Shown here piece after piece: positions 24,688 to 33,775 of a DNA stretch of 64,000 bases (positions are counted from its first letter, which is position 1; every line of letters begins with the position of its first letter). A program made the position numbers and the translations under genes. Source of the DNA: Zhengella sp020637775 (GTDB lineage Bacteria > Pseudomonadota > Alphaproteobacteria > Rhizobiales > Rhizobiaceae); the NCBI RefSeq assembly GCF_041397485.1, contig NZ_JAWKWO010000003.1:1-64000 (forward strand). Direction: 5' to 3'. The notes under the pieces are model-generated. The model did no database searches, was not told the origin of the DNA, and saw nothing but the letters and a program-made list of their open reading frames with translations.

Positions 24688-26097
24688 TCAGACCGAATAA
24701 TACATGTCGAATTCGACCGGGTGCGGCGTCATTTCGAAGCGCATCACCTCTTCCATCTTCAGCTCGATGAAGGCATCGATCTGGTCGTCGTCGAACACGC
24801 CACCGGCGGTGAGGAACTTGCGATCCTTGTCGAGGGCCATCAGGGCTTCGCGCAGCGAACCGCAGACGGTCGGGATCTTCTTGAGTTCCTTGGCGGGCAG
24901 GTCATAGAGATCCTTGTCCATGGCCTGGCCGGGATGGATCTTGTTCTTGATGCCGTCGAGGCCGGCCATCAGCATCGCGGCAAAGCCGAGATAGGGGTTG
25001 GCCGTCGGGTCGGGGAAGCGGACTTCCACGCGCTTGGCCTTCGGGTTGTTGCCGAAGGGAATGCGGCAGGAGGCGGAACGGTTGCGGGCCGAATAGGCCA
25101 GCAGGACCGGAGCCTCGTAGCCCGGAACCAGGCGCTTGTAGGAGTTGGTCGACGGGTTGGTGAAGGCATTGATGGCCTTGGCGTGCTTGATGATGCCGCC
25201 AATATAGTAGAGGCAGCTCTCGGACAGGCCGGCATATTCATTGCCCGCGAAGGTCGGCTTGCCGTCCTTCCAGATCGACTGGTGAACGTGCATGCCCGAA
25301 CCGTTGTCGCCGAAGACCGGCTTCGGCATGAAGGTGGCCGTCTTGCCATAGGCGTTGGCGACCTGGTGCACGACATACTTGTAGATCTGCATCTTGTCGG
25401 CATTGCGGGTCAGGGTGTCGAACTTGATGCCGAGTTCGTGCTGCGCTGCGGCAACCTCGTGGTGGTGCTTTTCGACCGTGACGCCCATCTCGGACATGAC
25501 CGAAAGCATTTCGGAGCGCATGTCCTGCTCGGAGTCGATCGGCGGAACCGGGAAATAGCCGCCCTTGACGCGCGGCCGGTGGCCCAGGTTGCCGGTCTCG
25601 TAATCGGAATCGTCGTTGGACGGCAGTTCGGTCGAATCGAGCTTGAAGCCGGTGTTGTAGGGATCGGCCTTATACTTCACGTCGTCGAACACGAAGAATT
25701 CGGCTTCCGGGCCGACGAAAACGGTGTCGCCAATGCCTTCGGCCTTCATGTAGGCCTCGGCCTTCTTGGCGGTGCCGCGCGGATCGCGGTTATAGGCCTC
25801 GCCGGAGACCGGGTCGAGGATGTCGCAGATGACGACCATGGTGGACTGGGCGAAGAAGGGATCCATGTGGACCGTCGCCGTGTCGGGCATCAGCACCATG
25901 TCGGACTCGTTGATCGCCTTCCAGCCGCCGATCGAGGAGCCATCGAACATCACGCCATCGGCGAACATGTCCTCGTCGACGGCGCTCACGTCCATCGTGA
26001 CGTGCTGCATCTTGCCCTTGGGATCCGTGAAGCGCAGGTCGACGAACTTCACGTCGTTGTCCTTGATCTGCTTCATGATATCGTTTGCTGTCGTCAT
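24688..26097 (-). CDS. glnA: Glutamine synthetase type I
   Basis: A 469-residue GSI that makes glutamine from glutamate, ammonia and ATP. It has the MFDGSSIGGWK active-site loop, VGPEAEFFVFD metal ligands, the GSGMHVHQS and NPKAKRVEVRFPDP blocks, and Tyr398 in the adenylylation motif MDKDLYDLP. So it is the GlnE-regulated form. It lies 53 bases downstream of glnB, and the two are probably cotranscribed from the sigma-54-type promoter ahead of glnB. A strong terminator follows. Confidence 0.98.
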   Translation of the reverse strand: MTTANDIMKQIKDNDVKFVDLRFTDPKGKMQHVTMDVSAVDEDMFADGVMFDGSSIGGWKAINESDMVLMPDTATVHMDPFFAQSTMVVICDILDPVSGEAYNRDPRGTAKKAEAYMKAEGIGDTVFVGPEAEFFVFDDVKYKADPYNTGFKLDSTELPSNDDSDYETGNLGHRPRVKGGYFPVPPIDSEQDMRSEMLSVMSEMGVTVEKHHHEVAAAQHELGIKFDTLTRNADKMQIYKYVVHQVANAYGKTATFMPKPVFGDNGSGMHVHQSIWKDGKPTFAGNEYAGLSESCLYYIGGIIKHAKAINAFTNPSTNSYKRLVPGYEAPVLLAYSARNRSASCRIPFGNNPKAKRVEVRFPDPTANPYLGFAAMLMAGLDGIKNKIHPGQAMDKDLYDLPAKELKKIPTVCGSLREALMALDKDRKFLTAGGVFDDDQIDAFIELKMEEVMRFEMTPHPVEFDMYYSV

Positions 26098-26150
26098 GCT
26101 GAATTCCCTTTGTAATGACGATGACTTGACGTGCGAACCGGCAATGCGCC

Positions 26151-26489
26151 TCAGACGGCGTCGATGCCCGTTTCACCGGTGCGGATACGGATGACTTCCT
26201 CGACATTCGAGACGAAGATCTTGCCATCGCCGATACGGCCCGTCTGGGCCGCCTTGCGGATGGCCTCGATGGCGGTCTCGACGGCATCGTCGCCCAATAC
26301 CACCTCGACCTTCACCTTGGGAAGAAAATCCACGACATATTCGGCGCCGCGATAGAGTTCGGTATGACCCTTCTGGCGGCCGAAGCCCTTTGCCTCTGTC
26401 ACGGTGATACCCTGAAGCCCGACTTCCTGAAGGGCCTCCTTCACCTCGTCCAGTTTGAAGGGTTTGATGATCGCTTCGATCTTTTTCAT
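26151..26489 (-). CDS. glnB: Nitrogen regulatory protein PII
   Basis: A 112-residue PII protein starting MKKIEAIIKPFKLDEVKEAL. The T-loop contains Tyr51 in ELYRGAEYVVDF, the uridylylation site for GlnD, and the C-terminal signature is GDGKIFVSNVEEVIRIRTGE. It senses 2-oxoglutarate and ATP/ADP and controls GlnE, NtrB and transport. The in-frame extension to 26672 is rejected because the family starts at MKKI. Adjacency to glnA marks it as GlnB rather than GlnK, which usually pairs with amtB. Confidence 0.97.
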   Translation of the reverse strand: MKKIEAIIKPFKLDEVKEALQEVGLQGITVTEAKGFGRQKGHTELYRGAEYVVDFLPKVKVEVVLGDDAVETAIEAIRKAAQTGRIGDGKIFVSNVEEVIRIRTGETGIDAV

Positions 26490-26550
26490 GGAAAGAACGG
26501 CCTCCGCATTGGTGAAAAACGGGCCCCGGGCCCGCTCCGCAGAAATGAAA

Positions 26551-26565
26551 GCATGAACTGTGCCA
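26551..26565 (-). promoter_or_regulatory. Sigma-54-type promoter of glnB-glnA
   Basis: On the minus strand TGGCAC-AGTTC-ATGC gives the -24 GG and -12 GC elements exactly ten bases apart, as RpoN promoters require. The predicted start is about 50 bases upstream of glnB. An NtrC half-site-like TGCACC lies about 90 bases further upstream; a full dyad is not visible. Confidence 0.7.
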
Positions 26566-26751
26566 GATTTTTTCCCGGACGGCCCCGGCCCTCTGCAAGG
26601 ATGAAATTTCGTGCCTTGCCCGCGCGTTACCGGGCAGCATGGCGGCCGGCAAGGGTGCGGTGCAATATCCACGGGACCGGCTGGCCGGTCCTGCCCCTTT
26701 CATAGCCTGTCGCGTCCGGTTAAAAAACAGGCAGTCTGCATAAAAAACAAG

Positions 26752-26783
26752 CAGGCAGACCGTGCTTCGCCTGCCTGATTTTT
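26752..26783. terminator. Terminator-like hairpin ahead of nnr
   Basis: CAGGCAG (26752-26758) pairs with CTGCCTG (26771-26777) around a 12-base loop. ATTTTT follows on the plus strand and a TTGTTTTTT run on the minus strand. It lies between divergent genes, where no known transcript needs ending, so it may belong to a small RNA or be a relic. Confidence 0.5.
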
Positions 26784-26872
26784 CGTCCGGGCGCGATGCG
26801 TCTTGCGCAGGGTGGCGGGCCGGCGGATAACTCCGGCGGCACCGACATGAACATGGAGGAACGGGTGCGGCC

Positions 26873-28375
26873 ATGCACGAGCTTCTGACCCCGGAAAACA
26901 TGGGGCGGGCGGACGCCCTTGCCATCGCGAACGGGCCTTTCGACGGTCCCGGCCTGATGGAAAACGCCGGCAGGGCCGTTCATGCGGCGATCCTGAAGCG
27001 GTTTCCGGGTCTGGAGCGGGTCGCGGTGCTGTGCGGGCCAGGCAACAATGGCGGCGACGGCTATGTGGTGGCGCGCTTGCTGGCCGGCGATGGCGTCGTG
27101 GTGAACCTGTTCGCGCTTGCAGCCCCGCGGCCCGACAGCGATGCCGGATGGGCCGCGGCCCGATGGACGGGCGCGGTGCGGCCGCTGGCCGAATTCGACC
27201 CGGCAGAGGCCGGTCTCGTGGTGGATGCGCTGTTTGGCGCCGGGTTGTCCAAGCCGCTGGCGGGGATGGCGGCAGACGCGGCAGCGGCCTGCGCGGGCGC
27301 CGGCGTGCCGGTCGTCGCGGTCGACCTGCCGTCCGGCCTGTCGGGCGATAGCGGAGAGCCGCACGGCGCCTGTTTCCGCGCCGCTCTGACCGTCACCTTC
27401 TTTCGCAAGAAGCCGGGCCATGTGCTTCTGCCGGGGCGTGATTTCTGCGGTGAACTCGTGCTCGCCGACATCGGCATTCCGGAAGCGGTTCTCCGGGACA
27501 TCGCCGTTCGTGCGCATGAGAACGTGCCAGCGCTCTGGCGCCATGCCATGCCGCGGCTGGCCTGCGATACGCACAAATATGCGCGCGGCGCGGCTGCCGT
27601 GCTTTCCGGCGGGCCGTCTTCCACGGGGGCGGCGCGCCTTGCCGCGATGGCCGCGGCGCGCAGCGGTGCCGGGGCGGTGACGGTGCTTTCGCCGCCCTCG
27701 GCCGTGCTGGTTCATGCCGCGCATCTGACATCGGTCATGGTCCGCCCGGTGCGCGACCAGGATGAGATTTGCGCCTTTCTGGCGGAGGGCAAGACACGGG
27801 CCGCCCTTGCGGGACCGGGCTGCGGTGCCGGTGAGCGTACGCGCAAAGCGGTTCTGGCGATGCTGGATGCCGGCCGCCGGGAAAACGGGCGGGGATTGAC
27901 ATCCGTGGTTCTGGATGCCGACGCGCTGACCGCCTTTGCGGACCGGCCGGCAGACCTTTGGGGCGCCATAGGCGGCAGCGGCCTTTCGGTGGTGCTGACG
28001 CCACATGAGGGCGAGTTCGCCCGGATCTTTCCGGACCTGGTGTCCGGCGGCGGCCTTGCCCGCATCGAGCGGGCATGCGCAGCGGCGGCGCGCGCCGGGG
28101 CTGTCGTCGTGCTGAAGGGCGGTGACACGGTGGTCGCCGCACCTGACGGCCGGGTCGCCATCAACACCAATGCACCGCCCACGCTTGCGACGGCCGGGTC
28201 CGGCGATGTGCTGGCGGGGATCGTCACCTCACTCATGGCCCAAGGCGTGCCTGCCTTCGAGGCGGCCTGCGCCGCCGTCTGGCTGCATGGCGAAGCCGGC
28301 AGGGCAGCCGGGCCGCGGCCGATTGCAGAGGATCTGGTCGCGGCGCTGGCGCGGATCGGATTTCCCGACGCCTGA
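26873..28375 (+). CDS. nnr: Bifunctional NAD(P)HX epimerase/dehydratase
   Basis: A 500-residue fusion of the YjeF-N epimerase domain (about residues 1-210, with GPGNNGGDGYVVARLL near 55-70) and the ribokinase-like ADP-dependent dehydratase domain (about 220-500, with VLTPHEGEFARIF and TAGSGDVLAG, catalytic Asp445). It repairs hydrated NAD(P)H. Its last 60 or so codons are repeated 973 bases downstream, and the repeat starts exactly at the conserved TAGSGD block. The reading frame itself is intact and complete. Confidence 0.95.
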   Translation: MHELLTPENMGRADALAIANGPFDGPGLMENAGRAVHAAILKRFPGLERVAVLCGPGNNGGDGYVVARLLAGDGVVVNLFALAAPRPDSDAGWAAARWTGAVRPLAEFDPAEAGLVVDALFGAGLSKPLAGMAADAAAACAGAGVPVVAVDLPSGLSGDSGEPHGACFRAALTVTFFRKKPGHVLLPGRDFCGELVLADIGIPEAVLRDIAVRAHENVPALWRHAMPRLACDTHKYARGAAAVLSGGPSSTGAARLAAMAAARSGAGAVTVLSPPSAVLVHAAHLTSVMVRPVRDQDEICAFLAEGKTRAALAGPGCGAGERTRKAVLAMLDAGRRENGRGLTSVVLDADALTAFADRPADLWGAIGGSGLSVVLTPHEGEFARIFPDLVSGGGLARIERACAAAARAGAVVVLKGGDTVVAAPDGRVAINTNAPPTLATAGSGDVLAGIVTSLMAQGVPAFEAACAAVWLHGEAGRAAGPRPIAEDLVAALARIGFPDA

Positions 28376-28382
28376 CGGCGCC
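28188..28382 (+). repeat. Direct repeat copy 1 (nnr 3' end)
   Basis: These 195 bases, the last 188 being nnr coding sequence and the rest just past the stop, match 29161-29355 with about 13 differences and no gap. This copy completes the functional nnr gene. Confidence 0.9.
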
Positions 28383-28600
28383 TCATCAAGACTGACCGGT
28401 GCATAGCCGGGAGTTCGGAGTATCTCGGCGGCCGAAACAATCCAGTCCAGCAAGCCGACAATTTCATCCGATTGTATCGCGAATAGCCATGACAACCACC
28501 ATGTCAGCGGCAATTTACGCTCGCTACTGTCTGCGTCTGGTCCCGAAACTGCCGCGACGATCTGGCCGATACGCCCACCTGGCTTCGTCGCCACGCGCAT
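28229..28600 (-). pseudogene. Possible gene remnant in the nnr insert
   Basis: A minus-strand frame starting MRVATKPGGRIGQIVAAVSG reads 123 codons, but its last 50 or so codons are antisense to nnr and cannot be native to it. The codons before the ATG also look protein-like (SLSAKEATEVYADL) back to a stop at about 28660. This would fit a truncated foreign gene fused by recombination to the antisense of nnr. I do not recognise a family. Confidence 0.25.
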
Positions 28601-28708
28601 CAGGTCGGCATAAACCTCGGTTGCCTCCTTTGCAGACAGTGATTGAGTGCGGTAGCTTGTGCAACCGATTTTTTCCAGCGATCAACGTTTCTCAGGTAGG
28701 GGGTGCAA
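28383..28708. other. Left part of the insert between the nnr repeats
   Basis: This stretch is visibly lower in GC than its surroundings and has no convincing plus-strand gene. On the minus strand an open frame with coding-like composition runs through it (see separate entry). It starts exactly where the similarity of repeat copy 1 ends. Confidence 0.5.
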
Positions 28709-29080
28709 ATGGAAATTTGGGTAGTCGTTGTCTGGATTGCAGTTGCGATTTTCACTGGCGCTGTAGCTTCATCAAAGGGCCGCAGCGCCGTGAACTGGTT
28801 CATCCTAGCGCTCCTATTCAGCGTTCTTGCGCTCTTGGCAGTCGGTCTCATGTCGAGGCCCCCGGAGTTGACCAAGTTCAATTCGAAACAATGCCCCAAA
28901 TGTGCAGAGCAAATCCGATACGACGCGTCGGTGTGCCGTCACTGCGGCCATGAATTCGACCCGCAGGATGTCGCCGAGATCGTCAAGGAAAAGAGAGCCG
29001 CGATGAAGCATGCCAACATGTTCGTCGCGTTCGCGGTCTTCGTTCTAATTGCAATCGTGATCGGCGCCATCGTGGGGTGA
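28709..29080 (+). CDS. Membrane protein with a zinc-ribbon domain
   Basis: A 123-residue protein with GGTAGGGGG ahead of the ATG at 28709. It has two N-terminal membrane segments (about residues 4-20 and 29-48), then a zinc ribbon with Cys62, Cys65, Cys76 and Cys79 in CPKCAEQIRYDASVCRHCG, a charged stretch, and a third membrane segment at about 103-121. Such proteins occur in mobile and accessory loci but the function is unknown. It lies in a lower-GC insert between the two copies of the nnr tail. Confidence 0.75.
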   Translation: MEIWVVVVWIAVAIFTGAVASSKGRSAVNWFILALLFSVLALLAVGLMSRPPELTKFNSKQCPKCAEQIRYDASVCRHCGHEFDPQDVAEIVKEKRAAMKHANMFVAFAVFVLIAIVIGAIVG

Positions 29081-29156
29081 TCGGATCATGCCTTGTATTC
29101 GACCTCGTTCCAGGACCAGCGGCCGGTAGGAATGCACCATTCTTGTTCGCCAGCCA

Positions 29157-29348
29157 ATGCCGACGGCCGGGTCCGGCGATGTGCTGGCGGGGATCGTTAC
29201 CGCCCTCCTGGCCCAAGGCGTGCCTGCCTTCGAGGCGGCCTGCGCCGCCGTCTGGCTGCATGGCGAAACGGGACAGGCCGCCGGGCCGCGGCCGATCGCG
29301 GAGGATCTGGTCGCGGCGCTGGCGCGGATCGGATTTCCCGACGCCTGA
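29157..29348 (+). pseudogene. Orphan 3' fragment of nnr
   Basis: A frame of 63 codons matches the C-terminus of the nnr product from TAGSGDVLAG to the stop, with only TSLM to TALL and EAGRA to ETGQA changes. It lacks the other seven eighths of the gene and has no good ribosome binding site, so it is not expected to give a functional enzyme. It is probably the original gene end displaced by insertion, or an end brought in with the insert. Confidence 0.85.
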
Positions 29349-29355
29349 CAGCGCC
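29161..29355 (+). repeat. Direct repeat copy 2 (nnr 3' end)
   Basis: This is the downstream copy of 28188-28382, about 93 percent identical over 195 bases. Differences cluster in two short patches and are partly synonymous. The copy is bounded on the left by the insert and on the right by the hsp20 side of the locus. Confidence 0.9.
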
Positions 29356-29362
29356 CGTCTGG

Positions 29363-29854
29363 TCAGGCCTTGCCGATCTGCACCTTGCGGCCGGCCGTGG
29401 ACACATCCTTGCGCTTTGGCATGGTGACCGTCAGCACGCCCTTGTCGAATTTCGCGTCGATGGCATCGGCGTCAACGCGCTCGGGAATGGGAAAGGAGCG
29501 CTGGAAGGATCCGTAAGACCGTTCGACGACGTGGACGTCATCCTTGTCGCCGTCGTGCTCGATCCTCTTCTCGCCCTTCAGGGTCAGCAGGCCGTTGCGG
29601 ATGGTCAGGTCGACCTGGTCCTCGCTCATGCCGGGCAATTCGGCGGTCAGCGTGATGGCGTCGGCGTTTTCGGCGATGTCGATGGCCGGGCGGATCGCAC
29701 CGGTCATGTCGAGCGACGGCAGGCCGGAGCGGGCGGCCAGCGTGCCGCCGGATCCGAAGAAGCCCTCCATCAGGTCATCCATCTGTTTCCGGAAATCGGC
29801 AAAAGGATTGCCGGACCACGGGGACAGGTCTTGTCTTGTGCGCTTGTCAGACAT
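29363..29854 (-). CDS. Small heat shock protein Hsp20/alpha-crystallin family
   Basis: A 163-residue ATP-independent holdase chaperone. The alpha-crystallin domain runs from about residue 55 (IRPAIDIAENADAITLTAEL) to about 150, with VDLTIRNGLLTLKGEK and the C-terminal anchor KFDKGVLTVTMPKR. The N-terminus SPWSGNPFADFRKQMDDLMEGFF is typical of rhizobial class proteins. Its ribosome binding site is buried in a predicted hairpin in the leader, and a heat-shock-like promoter lies upstream. Confidence 0.93.
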   Translation of the reverse strand: MSDKRTRQDLSPWSGNPFADFRKQMDDLMEGFFGSGGTLAARSGLPSLDMTGAIRPAIDIAENADAITLTAELPGMSEDQVDLTIRNGLLTLKGEKRIEHDGDKDDVHVVERSYGSFQRSFPIPERVDADAIDAKFDKGVLTVTMPKRKDVSTAGRKVQIGKA

Positions 29855-29860
29855 GGTTTC

Positions 29861-29914
29861 ATCCTTTCACGTTGCGCGGGCCTGCCGGTGAGGGCAGGCC
29901 GGACGCGAAAGGAT
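29861..29914 (-). promoter_or_regulatory. Predicted RNA thermometer in the hsp20 leader
   Basis: In the transcript AUCCUUUC (29914 down to 29907) pairs perfectly with GAAAGGAU (29868 down to 29861), which contains the Shine-Dalgarno AAAGGA that lies 8 bases before the start codon. An inner GC-rich hairpin (GGCCUGCC/GGCAGGCC, loop CUCACC) stabilises the fold. The A/U-rich outer stem would melt with heat and free the site. ROSE-type thermometers are known for rhizobial hsp20 genes; this one lacks the usual UYGCU/G-G feature. Confidence 0.7.
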
Positions 29915-29921
29915 TCATGCG

Positions 29922-29953
29922 ATGGCGGGCAGACTTCATTGACAGGTGTCAAG
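29922..29953 (-). promoter_or_regulatory. Heat-shock-type promoter candidate for hsp20
   Basis: On the minus strand CTTGACA is followed after 17 bases by CCCGCCAT, close to the RpoH-type pattern (CTTGAA then CCCCAT). The -35 element is also half of a perfect inverted repeat TTGACA-CC-TGTCAA at 29939-29952. Transcription would start just ahead of the thermometer hairpin. Confidence 0.5.
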
Positions 29954-29977
29954 GCGTGTCCCGGCATCGCGGCCGGG

Positions 29978-32898
<2,921 letters not shown>

Positions 32899-33049
32899 GG
32901 TCGCTCGCAGCGGGGCCGGCCTGCCAGCCGGTCGGGAAACACGTTTTCTGCCGGGTCGTCCGGCGTCGTGCTGCCGGCCAAGCGTCTCATGTAGTCATTG
33001 TTTCCCATGTGGAAAGGGGACGGAATGATCCTGCTGACAGGAATTGACC

Positions 33050-33079
33050 ATACTATCCACAGAAATGCGGACAAAACAA
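33050..33079 (-). promoter_or_regulatory. Candidate promoter of uvrA
   Basis: On the minus strand TTGTTT (33079-33074) and TAGTAT (33055-33050) are separated by 18 bases. They lie immediately downstream of an SOS-like box, which fits LexA control. Confidence 0.5.
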
Positions 33080-33094
33080 GAACACTTGTGGAAA
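33080..33094 (-). promoter_or_regulatory. LexA (SOS) box-like site upstream of uvrA
   Basis: GAAC-N7-GAAA differs at one base from the alphaproteobacterial LexA operator GAAC-N7-GAAC. It abuts the -35 element of the predicted uvrA promoter. uvrA is a known SOS gene, which supports the call. Confidence 0.5.
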
Positions 33095-33313
33095 CCCGGT
33101 GGATAACCCGGCGGCACGCCCTGAAAATGTGATTGGCGGGGGCATTGACGCAAGGGCGGCGCAGGGCGCATGCTTCCAGTCAGCATCCGGAGGGATGCGG
33201 CGCCAGCGGTTCGAAGCGTCAGGGAACGCTCCCGCACAGGCAGGCCGGAACCCGGATGCCGAACGGTCGGACGACCGGCCAGATTGCAAACCGACGGGAA
33301 GAGGAGAGGTTTG

Positions 33314-33388
33314 ATGGAACCACCGAAGAGTCCCGAAGGGTCCGCCCGGTTGCGGCGGACCACGGATTGCAAGGCCCCCGGTGCCTGA
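33314..33388 (+). CDS. 24-codon open frame with a strong ribosome binding site
   Basis: A short frame MEPPKSPEGSARLRRTTDCK and four more residues is preceded by GAGGAGAGG at seven bases, the best ribosome binding site in the intergenic region. It lies inside the structured stretch and spans the GTCCGCC/GGCGGAC stem. It could be a leader peptide, a small protein, or an accident within a structured RNA. Confidence 0.3.
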   Translation: MEPPKSPEGSARLRRTTDCKAPGA

Positions 33389-33530
33389 AGGCGCCGCGTG
33401 ACAGGGGACACCGGCAATTCGCCAACAATTCATTCGATGAGCCGGGCAGGCTTGTGCCGTTCCGCGACGGTGGCGGCATCGCCCGGCATGGCAACCGGAA
33501 ACACCCGGTTGAAGGGTAAAAACCCGTAGA

Positions 33531-33574
33531 GGCCCGGCGCGCGCAAGAAACAGGATCGCGGCCGGGCCGATTTT
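33531..33574 (+). terminator. Terminator-like structure at the end of the ncRNA candidate
   Basis: GGCCCGGC (33531-33538) pairs with GCCGGGCC (33561-33568) and further GCG/CGC pairs can form inside; GATTTT follows. No annotated gene lies just upstream on this strand, so it implies an otherwise unseen transcript. Confidence 0.55.
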
Positions 33575-33775
33575 CATGTGTGGATGGCATCGCCACTATT
33601 TCTTTGTAATTCCGATCATGATTTCAGTCTGATTGTCCTGAAAGACGGATCAACGGCATCTTGGAAGCAGGGCTGCCTTGGTTTGCGTTGCAGCTAGAAG
33701 TAGACAGCAATCTGCACGGCAATCAATCATCTCGAAAGGCCGCCATGCGGGCCGGCGGGACTCCCGATCGATGAC

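Larger units (their letters stand above)
26490..26872. other. Divergent intergenic region between glnB and nnr
   Basis: This 383-base region holds the sigma-54-type promoter of glnB near its left end and a terminator-like hairpin with an imperfect 20-base tandem repeat (26721-26760) near its right end. No gene of reasonable quality is visible. The promoter of the nnr gene must lie in the last 90 bases but I cannot identify it. Confidence 0.6.
33178..33576 (+). ncRNA. Candidate structured non-coding RNA between uvrA and the LuxR-DUF4019 gene
   Basis: This stretch has many perfect local stems: GCATCC/GGATGC at 33183-33198, AGCGT/ACGCT at 33215-33230, GGCCGG/CCGGCC at 33243-33280 enclosing CGGTCG/CGACCG, and GTCCGCC/GGCGGAC at 33340-33360. 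It ends in a terminator-like stem (33531-33568) followed by GATTTT. A TTGACG element at 33145-33150 could be its -35. None of the overlapping frames looks like a conserved protein. Motifs of RNase P, tmRNA, 6S and SRP RNA are absent. Confidence 0.45.

Noticed and set aside
28383..29160. Transposon or IS element in the nnr insert
   Set aside because: No transposase frame, no terminal inverted repeats and no short target duplication are visible. The flanking repeats are gene tails, not element ends.
33099..33519. Protein-coding genes of 71 to 128 codons in the uvrA upstream region
   Set aside because: Three frames overlap and all are arginine-rich with poor starts. Local stems and a terminator-like end explain the region better than any of them.
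33178..33576. RNase P RNA, tmRNA, 6S RNA or SRP RNA in the uvrA upstream region
   Set aside because: RNase P P4 signatures, a tRNA-like end with CCA and T-arm, the alphaproteobacterial tag frame, and the SRP GGAAGG-type loop core are all missing. The stretch stays an unassigned RNA candidate.
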